Source: Chrysochromulina parva
Taxonomy: Eukaryota > Haptophyta > Prymnesiales > Chrysochromulinaceae
DNA length: 26,619 nt
Assembly: GCA_002887195.1 (NCBI GenBank)
Contig: PJAB01000440.1
Span: 1-26,619 of the forward strand
Reading direction: 5' to 3'
The notes below the pieces were generated by a model. That model was not told the DNA's origin. It ran no database searches and was given only the letters and a program-made list of their open reading frames with translations. Both the position numbers and the translations under genes were made by a program. This document shows, piece after piece, positions 9,201 through 19,272 of the stretch (its first letter is position 1; the number at the start of each line of letters is the position of its first letter).

Positions 9201-9782
9201 AAGGGCGTGCCGCTGCCTGTGGCGAGCAATAAGCTGCAGAACCTGCCCCCCCAACTGTCGGTGCAGGCGCATTTGCTCGTGCTGCATCGTCTCATGACAG
9301 AGCCCCCGCAGCACCTCGCTGGATTGAACTCCGACGGCAAGGGCGCTACCAACATCGTCATCGGGCCGATGCTTGTGCAGCGCGAGTACCTGGCCCTCCA
9401 GCCGCTCCAGCTGCGCATCACCTCCCTGACGGGCGGGAGATCGCTCGAGATTGGGCAAGCGGCCCTCTCGCTCGCGGCGGCCGCGCAGGGCAGGCCGATG
9501 GACTTTGATGCGATCGTCGAGCATCTGACCGTGCCGGCGGGCTACAACCTACGCGGTACCGTCACGGTGGTGTACACCAAGACGCTCGGTGTGGACTCGT
9601 TGGTGGAGAAGTCGGGGCGGATGGATATGTCGGCGCGACTGTTTGGAGGCCCCAGCCCGGCTGTCAAAGTCACGCTGCCCAGCCAACGTGGCGGCGCGAT
9701 CGTCGAGCGACGCCGGCGGCCCTCGAGGATTTTAGCCGATTTCAACACCAAATTAGAGAGTACTTGCGAGCTAGAGGCGTAG
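6203..9782 (+). CDS. Membrane-anchored inositol polyphosphate 5-phosphatase (IPPc), two exons
   Basis: The proposed coding sequence joins 6203-6241 and 6321-9782 (1166 aa). The long frame has no early ATG. The upstream ATG at 6203 (MESHAAQKLERQL) splices in phase to AKVERTRATLLW across a 79-bp GTGCGC...CAG intron. Residues are numbered on the spliced protein. Four hydrophobic segments fall near 23-44, 53-77, 82-107 and 134-158. A region at about 210-415 may be a PH-like lipid-binding fold, which is weak. The IPPc catalytic domain covers about 522-925, with WNMG, VGVQEL, NKGAVGV, NAHLAAH, WCGDLNYR, FPPTYKY, PSWCDRVL and GSDHAPV all present. About 115 low-complexity residues split FPPTYKY from PSWCDRVL. 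A C2-like region follows at about 930-1105. It should remove the 5-phosphate from phosphoinositides or inositol phosphates at a membrane. Family is certain; substrate is not. Confidence 0.93.
6242..6320 (+). other. Predicted 79-bp intron in the 5-phosphatase gene
   Basis: The donor is ctg|gtgcgc and the acceptor gccgcag|gcc. A pyrimidine-rich stretch and ctgac (a possible branch site) lie between them. It sits between codons and supplies the otherwise missing start ATG. Confidence 0.7.
7731..7777 (+). repeat. 24-bp in-frame tandem duplication
   Basis: Two consecutive copies encode VPPIHTEG twice in the linker just before the IPPc domain. The copies are identical, suggesting a recent duplication. 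Confidence 0.9.
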
Positions 9783-9960
9783 ATGTTAGTCTCTGTAAAG
9801 TTTCAGAGTGTATTCAGAGTGCAAGAAGTTGGCCTCGAGAAGTTTGTGAAGTGAGACTTGCATGCAACGAGCATCGTCACAATCGCGGTCACATCCACAC
9901 CCTGGGCGAGTTGGTGCGGTCGCGACGCTGTGAGCCCAAAGCGCGCTGACAGAGGTCGAA

Positions 9961-11331
9961 ATGGGCGTGACCACGAGAAAAGGTGCCCGCACCACGGCGG
10001 TCGGCTCCCCCGCTGGAGTCACCTCCGCCGGCCGCGCACCCACCCGCGCCTCTCGTCCGGCCGATGGCGTTCATCACTTCCGTCAGGGCGTCTTCAGTCC
10101 GCCGGTGGTGCTCGCGGGCGCTTCGCTCTCTCCTACTGCGACTGCGAGCGACGCCGTTTGGGGCGAGAACAGCACTCGGCAGCGCATGGTGCTCGCTCTC
10201 GTCGCCGAGACGCTGCTCGAGGTGCACCTGCGCTTCGAGCACGACATGTGCCGCAACGGAGGCGTGCCCGCTGTGCTCTTCCTTTCCAAACTCATGTGCT
10301 GCTCGGCGATGCTGCGCGACGCGGCGGGCGCCAACTCGCTGTGGGCACCGCTCATCTCGGCCTGCTTCGGCGCTGACGCATACGCCGCCAGCGCGCTGCG
10401 GGTGTCGGACTCTGCCGTCAAGGAGCGCATGCAGCACCACATCTTTGGTGCGATCGCACGCGGCCTGCACGCGGCACCCTCGATGTGGTGCTACAGCCTG
10501 TTCATCGAGCGTGGCAGCCACGCGCGCACGAGTGCAATCGTCTTCGACGAGGGCGGGCTTCCTTCGATGCGCCCCCTCACGCGTGACGAGCGCCAGCGTG
10601 TCGTCTTCTGGCGTCCACGTTTCAAGCTGCTCGATGACATGGGCGATGCGTTCAGCATCTCGCCGCGTGCGGCTGCGCGCGTCGCCGACGATGCACCCAA
10701 GCTCAAATGCCCGGCGGCGCTGCTGCGTGTGCCTCCCTCGGGCTCAATGCCGACGGCAACGCGCATGCTCGAGGTGATCGCGCCGGAGGGAGCGCCGTGC
10801 GTTACGCTCGAGCTGCTGGTCACCTCGCTGTCCGCCTTCGAGAGTGGCTGGCGTGCTCGAGAGGGACGGGTGGACCTGCTGCAGGACCTGCTCGTGACCG
10901 ATACGACGCTCGGAACGGCGCCTGCACCTGAGCCCGCCCTTTTGCCCATGTGGCTGGAGCATACGCTCGTGCACGTCGATGGCGACGTGCGTGCCATGCC
11001 CATGCCGCGTCGTGCTGAGCGTCGTGCGGTGGGCGTACTGGTCCAGCAAGAGGATGCTGCGGCGTCCTCGGGGGCGGGGCCTGTGGCTGTGGCGGCGGCG
11101 GCGGCGGTGGCGGCGGCGGCGGCGGCGACGACGGCGGGTCCGTGACAGGAAGCGGGCGCCAACCCGATGTCCAGCGTGGCGCTGCGGGTGCCGATTGGGG
11201 TGAGGGTTGAGGGAACCTCTAGCATCATCATCTGCACCTTCACTGTCTCCAAGCACGGCTCACCGCGCCGCGTCACCCGGATCGACATCTGGCCGTGGCA
11301 CACGATCGCACGCGCGCCGATGCGCGACTAA
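9961..11331 (+). CDS. Hypothetical protein, two exons, about 434 aa
   Basis: The function is not recognised. The frame from the ATG at 9961 runs to 11145 but ends in an Ala/Val run encoded by a GGC-rich tract. Removing a 66-bp intron (11083-11148, GTGGCT...ACAG) keeps the frame and adds a protein-like C-terminus: EAGANPMSSVALRVPIGV, then CTFTVSKHG and IDIWPWHTIARAPMRD, stopping at 11329-11331. The N-terminal 40 residues are basic and disordered. The block from about 70 to 150 (RMVLALVAETLLEV, LSKLMCCSAMLRD, SLWAPLISACFG) faintly resembles an F-box-like helical start; I do not claim it. It follows the 5-phosphatase on the same strand after 178 bp but should have its own promoter. Confidence 0.65.
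11083..11148 (+). other. Predicted 66-bp GGC-rich intron
   Basis: The donor is ggggcct|gtggct and the acceptor cgtgacag|gaagcg. Its length is a multiple of three, and an in-frame TGA at 11143-11145 would end translation if it were retained. An alternative donor at 11107 would give a 42-bp intron. The interior is mostly GGC/GCG repeats. Confidence 0.5.
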
Positions 11332-12015
11332 GGTGTAAGGAACGGAACCTCGGAACGGCGTGGTCACGGGGCGACATGGGCCCGTCCCAGGGTGCCTGGT
11401 ACGCGGGTTTGCCCGCGGGTCGTGGGCCGTCGAGCGTGCGGCGATGAACGAGAACGTGATGTCTGAGGTCGTACGTCGACTCGGATGTGTGCGTGGTCTT
11501 CGGCGTTAGTTTCGACGAGAGAATGACGAGCGTACACGTTTTTCCGACGTTACGACTTGAGATGCGCGTTACGTTACACGACACCCGGCCGGACGCCGGA
11601 CGGCCGGAGCGACCCTCGCCGTCCCGCCCTACCCCTAGCTTGTTCGTCCGGCTCGACGCGACCGGAAATCGAATTATTATACCAACGATCGATTCCACGC
11701 TCACGTTTTTGCAACACGCCGCCACAAGCAGCTTCATTTTACGGCAAGACCGCGCAACAACGTACTAAGGCGAGCTCGTACACTGACAGTAGGGCGCGCG
11801 CGCACATGCAACCATCGACTCAGGAGGCTCTCGCTTGTTGCGTCGAGAGACACGAGAGACCCCCGCGGACGACGACTCTCCATGCCACTTCGCACTAGCA
11901 TGCGACGATGTGCGTTCTCGAGTCTTGCGACCCCACGCGTTGGCATCAACTGTTGCTACCCCTCCCAACCGCGTCCACCACGCGCGCGCTCTTCCCACTC
12001 GGCGCCGAGTCGGTG
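11332..12015. other. Convergent intergenic region, no gene recognised
   Basis: 684 bp separate the unknown gene at 9961-11331 (+) from the 3' end of the AK9-like gene (-). Small frames on both strands show no conserved pattern. No RNA gene, hairpin terminator or repeat array is seen. Confidence 0.4.
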
Positions 12016-15000
12016 TCAGAAGAAGTCGGCGATGTTTCGCTTCAGGATGGAGTCCCACATGTCGTTCGCGCGCTGCACGTCCTCGGGCGGGTTCATGATG
12101 TCGTACCCCTCCCGGCTCGATCCGCCCTCGCGCTGGAATTGGATGAGCTTCTCGGCGGCGCCGCAGCAGTCCGTGTACTCGAGCAGCGCCGCATCGTACT
12201 TAGCCTTCAGGTGCGGCGGCCGGCGCTTCGGGTTGTGTGCTCGCATGTACAGCGCCACAAACTTGAGCGCGGTCTCGCGCCGCGAGAGGGTTGGGTAGAG
12301 GGGCCGACGGGTAGCGAGCTCCGTGAGCGCGTCGCACAGCAGCGCGCTCATGGTCTGCTCAAGGTAGCCGCGGATGGGCAGCTTGGCGATCACGAGCTCA
12401 ATGTCCGACGGCGGCAGCTTGGCCGGCAGCACCGCCTTGCAGTACCGCCACGGCCGGCTGAGGAACTCGGCCTTGGAGGCTGCGTTGGCCATCAGGTAGA
12501 GCTTGCCGTCGTACGTGGCCGCGTGTTCCCGGGCGCCCATCTTGATGCTCTGCACGCGCGCCGCATAGGCGACTCCCTTGGGTCCGCGGACGAGGGCCAC
12601 CGGGCAGTGGCCCTGCAGCGACGGCTCGCCCGCGCCCGCGGTCGCTGCCTCGACGGAGAGGTTGGTCGGGAGCAGTTTGGGCAGGCCCGCGTTGGCGAGC
12701 GCCTCCGAAGGGCGGAGCAGGAACGAGGCGAGCTGCGAGGCGCCCGCCATCGTGTAGTACTCGCCCTTGTAGGTCGCTGCGTACCGCAGAGGGAAGCGGG
12801 GGTCGGACGGCAACGCGCCGTCTTGAGCGCCGGCTGCGGGCGACACGCAGTTGGCAAGGCGCTTGGCGCGATGCCACGTCACGGGGCAGTAGGTGCGCAT
12901 GCGCCCGAGCGCCGCTGTGAACTCGTCCGGATGCACCCCAAGGTCGCTCACCGCGGCGGCGTGACCGGCCGCTCGGGCTGCCAGGTAGCGCTGATGGTGC
13001 ACGAGCGTCGCGCGCAGGTTGGTCTCGGCCACGTCGAGCTGGTACCACGTGCTGCGATGCCCTTCGATGGGGACCACCAACCCGCGGGCGAAGAGGTCCG
13101 AGGCCGGCGCCGTGCTGGGCGGGCTGCCGTGCGCCACGTACGCGCGATGCGGGCGCAAGCCTCGGGCGTCGAGCTGGGCGGCGAGCTCGGCGGACGAGAT
13201 CGCATTCTCGAGCACCCAGCCACGCTGCATGCAATCGGGGGCCGTCAGGCGCAGCTCGAGCAATCTCGCCGCCATCTCGTCGCTCAGCGGCGGCTCGAGC
13301 GCCGCCGCGAGCGCCGCCGCGGCCGCGCGCCCAACGGCCATCCGACGCTCCACAGCCCAGCCGACCGCCATCGGCAGCGTCACGTGCACAGCCTTGAGTT
13401 TCGTCGCGAGCGCCGTGCCGAGCGAGGGCGCGTCGGGGTTGCCGGGGCTGCAGAAGACGAGCGCGCGCGGCGGCACGTGCGGCAGCGGCGGCGGCACGAG
13501 CGCGTACCTGATGGGGTAGGCCATCAGAAGTCAACAGAGGGATGAGGGGAGGGGCACTCAGAAGTCATCAGATGGAGGAGGCACGCCATCAGACGCCATC
13601 AGCGCGCACCGCATCGGCGTTCGCACGAAGAGGTCGCGCGCCGATCGCGTGAGGAAGACGTAGATGGACTCGCGCAGCCGAGCGCAGTAGATACCCTCGT
13701 GCTCGGGCCCCTTGGGCGGCGGCTGCGGCGGGAAAAAGGGCGGCGGCGCAAACGGCGCTGGCGTAAAGGGCGGCGGCTCCGCAAACGGCGCCGGCGTGAA
13801 GGGCGGCGGCTCTTCTTCACCCGCCGCGGCCGCCGCCTCGACCGCCGCCGCGTGCTCCGCGGCTGCCGCCTCGACCGCCGCTGCGTGCGCCGTGGCCGCG
13901 GCCTCGGCCGCCGCCGCGTGCGCCGCTGCTGCCTCCTCGACCGCCGCCGCGTGCACCAATGCCAGGCCCTCGACCGCTGCCGCGTGCTCCGCCGCCGCCG
14001 CCTCGACGAGCGCCGCGTGCGCCGCCGCGAGCTCCTCGGCCGACAGAGGCGGCGGAGGGTTGAGACTGCCACGTGTCGGCACGAGCGGTGGCGAGAGCGT
14101 GCCTTTGGTGACGTACATGACCACATCGTGCCGCCCGAATCGACTCGGGATCGCCTCGCCCGCCTCGATCATGGCGGCGGCCTCGGCCGGCTCAATCGGC
14201 GCCGCGCGAGAGAAGAGCTCCGCGCGCTGCCCGATGAGCGGCTCGAGCGCGCCCAGGACGGCGCGGTGCAGCTGGCCTGGCCGTTGCTCGGCGCTCAGCT
14301 TGCATGCGGGCACTGCGCTGGCCTCGAGCGTCTCGACGAGCGCCTCCAACGTGGCGGTCGCGCTCGCATTCTTGGCGCGCAGCTCCTCGTGCTGCGCCTC
14401 GTCGGCGGCGTTGGTCGCCTCGAGCATCCCGTCGAGCACCTCGGTGGCCTCCTCGCGACTCACCGGACCCACAGTGCCGAGCAACTCGGCCGCGCGCGCC
14501 TCGATGAGCGCCTGGTCGTCGAGGGCGAAGAGCGCCTTGAGCGGACCGGCCGTCCCGTCCTCGCCCTCGTCCTCGGCATCCGCTTGCTCCCGGAGCGCCA
14601 CGACGGCGCGCTCGCGCCGGATCTTCGCCTCCGCCTCCGAGATCGTCGGTTTCGTCATTGGGCGGAAGAGGCGAGCGTCGGCCTCGTCCTCGCTCAGCTC
14701 GAAGACGACGACCCCATCGGGGGTCAGCTTGGCCGCCAGCAGCGCTTCCCACATGGTCCCATCGAGCGCCACGTCGTACGCCCACTCGAGCACGCAACCG
14801 ACGCCCGCGTACGGCGCCGTCTTGAGCGCGCGCGCGACGCACTCGGCGATCTGGGTGGGCGTGTGCACCTTGGCCGCCGCGACGAGCTCCGCCACACGCT
14901 CCGCGTACGCCTCAACGTCGCTCTCGGCCGGCGGCGTGCCATCCTCGCCGTCCGCGGGCGGCGGCGGCAGCTCGGGCGGCGGGGGCGGGTCGGAGGCCAG

Positions 15001-18000
15001 CAGAGCACTCAGGTCGAGCCTCGGCAGCTTGCGAGCGTCGCTCAGCCGGCGCGCCTGCTCCTCGAGAACCGAACGCGCTGTGGTGAGCACTTGCATGCAA
15101 GGCAGGTCATCAGTGGCAATCAGCGTCGAGCTGGCGCGCCTGCTCCTCCTTTCCACAGCCCGAAGGGCCGACCAGCAGCAGCAGCGGCGGCGGCGGCACG
15201 AGCGGCGCGGAGAGGCCGTCCAGGTGCGGCAGCAGTGCGGCCGGCGCCGCGAGCAGCCGTGCGCGTGCGCCCTCACTGGAGCATAGGTACACACGCCCCG
15301 CGATCGTGACCCCCAGCTCCGCCTTGCCCCTGACCAGGCGCCCGTCGGTGGCGAGCGCGACGGGGCAGTAGGGCCCTGTGGCTCCAAGCGAGCCCGGCCC
15401 AAACGGCGGCAGCTCGGCCGTATCGCCCACCTCCACCGGCGCAGCCAACGGCGCGTACGGATCGAGAGTTGCGGCGGCCGCCTCGGCGGTAGCGTCCGGT
15501 GGGAGGGTCACGACGGCGATGCCGGCGGCGGCGAACTTGTCCATCAGCGACGGCAGCGCGGCTGCGTACGCGGCGAGGGCGGCGTCGAGCTTCGCATCAT
15601 CGAGCACCTCGCCGGTGGCGCTGTAGGCCGCTTCCCCCTTTTCGAGCATGGCCGCGAGCTTCGCCTTGAGTGCACCGTCATCATGCCCGACGACGAGCAC
15701 GCGCTCCGGAGCGAGCCCCGCCGCCTGCAGAGCCTCGAGCTCGCCCACCTCCATGGGCAACCCTTCGAAGACCACCCCCGGCACGGACGACGACGACGAC
15801 GACGACGACGGCGCGCCCTCAGTGGGCGCCGTGACGGGCGCCCAGCTCGGCGCGAGGAGCCGTGCGATGCTCTCGGCCACGACGGGTGGCGCCGCCCTGC
15901 CGCCGCCGCCGCTCGCCGCGCTCAGCGCCTGCGCGAGCTCGGCGCCCTTGGCATCAGCGCGCCCGAGCAGCCGCTCGGGCAGCGAGGCCAATGAAATCCG
16001 CTCGACACGGCGCGAGGCGGCGAGGGACCCTGCGATGGCGGAGGCGCCAGAGAGAGGCGGGCCTAGCACAGCGACCCGCGCCGTCGAGCACAGCTGTGGC
16101 GGCGCCGCGAGGAAGGTCGACGGGCTGCCGAGGAAGGCGCTCAGCTGCTCCGGAGCCGCACACAAATACAATCGGCCGTCGAAGGCCGCCGCGCAACTGG
16201 TGCTGCCCTCCAAGGGCCCTCCGAGGCCGAGCGCCGTGTCGAGCGCCCCCGACGCGAGGCTCACTGGGCAGCTCGTCCCCCATGCCGACAGGGCGAGGGG
16301 CGGCGGCGGCGGCGCATCCTCGGGCGCGGTGCCCGGTGCGACGTAGCGCGGGCATGCGGCCGCGAACAACGCGCCGCCCGCTGTCTTGAGCACCTCGAGC
16401 TGCTCCGCGCGCGGCTGCTCGGCCGCCTCGGCCGGGAGCGCTACCGCGAGCGCTCGACGCACGCGCGGCGGCAAGCCGAGCGCCACGAGCGCCGCGTCGA
16501 GCAGCTCGGGCGCGGGCAGCTGACCGTGGAGCAGGGCGGCGTCGGCAAGCTGGGCGGCCTTGTCGGAGTCGTCCTGCGGCAGTGGGTTGGGCGCAAGGCT
16601 CATCGGCGGCGGCGGCGGCGGCGGCGGCGGTGCATCAGGGTCCTCGGCCGGCGGCGGCGGCGCCTCCTCCGCTTCGTCCCCCTCTGCGAGCGGCTTGGGT
16701 GCCGCCGCGGCGGCGGCAGCGGCCTCAGCCTCCTCCTTCCAAGCAGCGAGCTCGTCCGCGGCCATCACGACCGCGAGGGTCGCCGTGGGCGGCGTGCCGT
16801 TGGCCGCTGTGACCGCGTCGCTCGTCAGCCCGAAGAGGACCGTGCCCCGCGCCTGGGCCTCGGGGCTCGCCAGCAGCTGCAGCAGCGCCTCCTTTTGCTC
16901 GGCCCGGCCGATCGTGAGGCCGGCGCTCAGGGCGTTCCGGAGCACGTTGGCGAGCGGATCGTCGCCCTTGGACGCGGCCATGACCGCCGCCGTCGGCGAC
17001 ACGAGCACCGCGCCGAGCGCGGACGCGAGCGCGGTCGCGAGCGGCTCGGACAGCAGCGGTGGGCCAGCGAGGAGCACGTGGCGTGGCTTCGGATTGGTGC
17101 GCGCGCTCCCGAGCAGAAGCGCGAGCTCTCCGCAGGGCTCAGGGGCGAGGCGAGGGAGCGGCAGCGGCATGACTCCCTCACGCGGCGGCTCGACCGCACT
17201 CACCGCGTCCTTGGCCGCCGTCGCCGAGAGCGCCGTATCGGGCGCATCCCGGCCGGCACCTTTGGCGGAGGCGAGCGTGGCGGCGCACGCGGTGGCGACG
17301 GCGAGGAGGCCGGGGTGCATGTCTGGCTCCGCGGGCGGCGGCATCATCGAGCGCCCGCTGCTCGAACAAGACGGCAGCGCTAGCGGCGAAGGCGGCGGCG
17401 GCGCCTTCTTGTTGGGCGTCGCGCCGCCATGGCTCAGGGCGATCGCTCCCTTGAGGTAGCCGCCCTTGCCGGGCGGAATCATCAGATCAGCCTTCAGGTC
17501 CTTTGGCAGCCCTCGCACGACGGCGTGGCGCGTGACGAGCGCCCGAGACGACGCGCTCAGCTGCGCGAGCGCGAGCGCGTTCTCGTACGGCATGCCCATC
17601 TGAATCGAAGGCGGCACCGGCAGTGCCACCGCGGGCGCCCTGAGCGCCGCGGGCGCCTCGGCCGCGCCCGCCTCGCCATCGTCCGCGGAGCCGTCGGCAG
17701 CCAGCTGCGCGCCACTGCGTGACGAGACCTGCGCGCTCGCCGGGCGTACCGGTAGCTTGCTGCCGGCCGGCGGCTCTGGCGCCTCGAGCTCCGCGAACGA
17801 GACCTGGGGACGTGCTGTGTGTGCCCGCGCGGCGGACGGAGCGGCGGCGCTCCCGCCCGCATCCGTCTCCTCGGCGAGTAACTGCTTGGGCAGCAGCAGC
17901 TTCGCGCTGTACGAGGAGGACTGCAACTCGCGCTGCACCATCGGGAAGCGTGGAACCATCGTAGCCGTGCGGACGGGCAGCGGTGGCACCGGCGGCGCTC

Positions 18001-18979
18001 CCTTGGCACCGACGCTCATGTCGCCGTACTCGGCCCAGTCGATCGGCGCCTCCTCGTACAGGATCAAGGGGTAGATTTCGCTCTCCGGCGCCCAGCCGAA
18101 CGTAACCGTCTCGCCGATGCCGTCCGCCTCGGCCTCCTCCTCCTCGTCGCCGCCTGCTGGCGAGCTCGCGCCGGAGATCGAAGCGCCGGAGGGCATCGGA
18201 GCGGCTCCGAGGGGCGGCAGGCCGAGCTTGCGTCGGCGCGCGTCACGGAACGTCTCGAACTCCTCCTTGCGCTCCCTGGACGGCTGCGCGGGGGCAGAGA
18301 CGCTCACCTTCCCGTCGGAGCCGTGCACCACCTTGACGGCCACGCGGCGGAAAAGCTTGCGAACAAAGGCGGCGTACTCGTGGCCATCGATGGCGCTGCA
18401 CCAGAGGTCGGCAAGCTCGAAGAGGTAGTCGTGCAGCTGCTCGGCCGACATGCGGTCCGCTCCCTTGGCATCCGCCACCCAGTCCTCCTCTCCGGCGGCT
18501 CGCGCCTCTTCTGGAGTCATGTCCGGGATGAGCGCGAGAGCAATCTTGACGCGCACTTTGAGGTACTCGTCCTTGCTGATCATGCCGTCGGCCAGCTTCG
18601 AGTGCACGCTCCAAAAGCGCCCGAGCTCGCGCTGCACGCGCGCGTCCTGCCGCAGCGCCGCACGCATCGCGAGCGCCTCGGGCGACTCAAGGTCGGTGTG
18701 GCCCTGCTGCCAGTAGGGCGTCTCGCCGCCAGCGCGCGCCGCCTCAAAGCTAAAGCGAAGATCCTCGCCGTCGTTGAGCGCCTGCGGGCAACGCGGGTGG
18801 GCGAGATGCAGGCTCAGGTCGAGAGTAGCCACAGGCGGAGCGCGAGGAGTGCTCGGAGAGAGCGGCCATGGAGTGGCACTCACGGCATTGACGCGGCTCG
18901 GCGATGCAAGTTGGCGCGGGCTAGCAGAGCTCGTCGCGCCGAAGTAGAGGCCCGGCTGGGCTGTTGTGCGCTGAGACAT
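12016..18979 (-). CDS. AK9: AK9-like multi-module adenylate kinase domain protein, three exons, about 2258 aa
   Basis: Exons are 18979-15140, 15054-13610 and 13507-12016; the joined length divides by three. The start is the ATG at 18979 (MSQRTTAQPG). Residues about 100-220 hold EF-hand-like helices (ADGMISKDEYLKVRVK), followed by a long Pro/Ala-rich linker. Four adenylate-kinase-like modules then begin near 635 (LLAGPPLLSEPLATALA), 970 (VLGPPLSGASAIAGSLA), 1265 (LVGPSGCGKEEQARRL) and 1775 (VFCSPGNPDAPSLGTALA). Most are preceded by YHS-like CPVxL modules (for example near 905 and 1205), and two further CPV modules near 1967 and 2064 follow the last. The end (IRGYLEQTMSALLCDAL, ALKFVALYMRAHNPKRR) matches the C-terminal region of animal AK9. 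AK9-type proteins belong to cilia and flagella. Only the third module keeps the GK of Walker A, so activity may be reduced. An Ala-rich repeat lies in exon 2 (about 13810-14040). Confidence 0.87.
13508..13609 (-). other. Predicted 102-bp intron 2 of the AK9-like gene
   Basis: On the minus strand it runs gatgcg|gtgcgcgct to ccatcag|gtacgcgct, joining RTPMR to YALVPPPLPHV in frame. The interior repeats catcag-type hexamers (plus-strand sense) and two copies of cagaagtca. Confidence 0.75.
15055..15139 (-). other. Predicted 85-bp GC-AG intron 1 of the AK9-like gene, flanked by a direct repeat
   Basis: The reading frame hits a stop at 15110-15112 and shifts, so an intron is required here. The 16-base string GAGGAGCAGGCGCGCC (minus strand) begins at 15148 and again at 15063. 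Splicing after GAGGAGCAG at each copy uses a GC donor and an AG acceptor. It restores GPSGCGKEEQARRLSDARKL, a proper Walker A helix. There is no GT donor at the repeat. Confidence 0.75.
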
Positions 18980-19272
18980 GGCGAACACGCTGTGTTCGCT
19001 TCACGGAGTTGTGTCTGTTGCCAGCCGGAGCGGCAGTCGGGGTCGCAAGGGGCTGTTTTCCCGATTGCACCGGCAGGGCTGTGGAATTCAGAAGACTTGG
19101 TGGTAACATGATAGGGAGTGATAACGAACGCAAAATGCATGGTTCGTCTCGGAGAAATGTTGTCTAGTTTGAGAAATGCGTGACTGTGGAAGCGTCCCTC
19201 CATCTCCGCGTGCCGTCCCTCCGAGACCGTCCGACGCGAAAAGCCTTGTGAAGCGGAGAGCAAGCCCAGTCG
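18980..19272. promoter_or_regulatory. Divergent upstream region of the AK9-like and coiled-coil/MORN genes
   Basis: 293 bp separate two outward-facing predicted starts. If both genes are flagellar, a shared bidirectional promoter would make sense; that is inference. No specific element is identified. Confidence 0.35.

Noticed and set aside
10491..11303. 270-codon minus-strand Ser/Ala-rich frame
   Set aside because: Antisense to the 9961-11331 gene and dominated by translation of GGC/GCC repeats.
11908..13545. 545-codon plus-strand open frame antisense to the AK9-like gene
   Set aside because: Arg/Gly/His-rich, with no family pattern. The minus strand here matches the AK9 C-terminal region, so this is a GC-driven shadow.
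13699..15309. Two long plus-strand frames (about 536 and 524 codons) antisense to AK9 exon 2
   Set aside because: They mirror the Ala/Pro repeats of the minus-strand protein as Arg- or Ser/Ala-rich sequence and lack independent features.
16526..17459. Plus-strand frames over AK9 exon 1
   Set aside because: Low-complexity shadow of the minus-strand Pro/Ala-rich linker and kinase modules.
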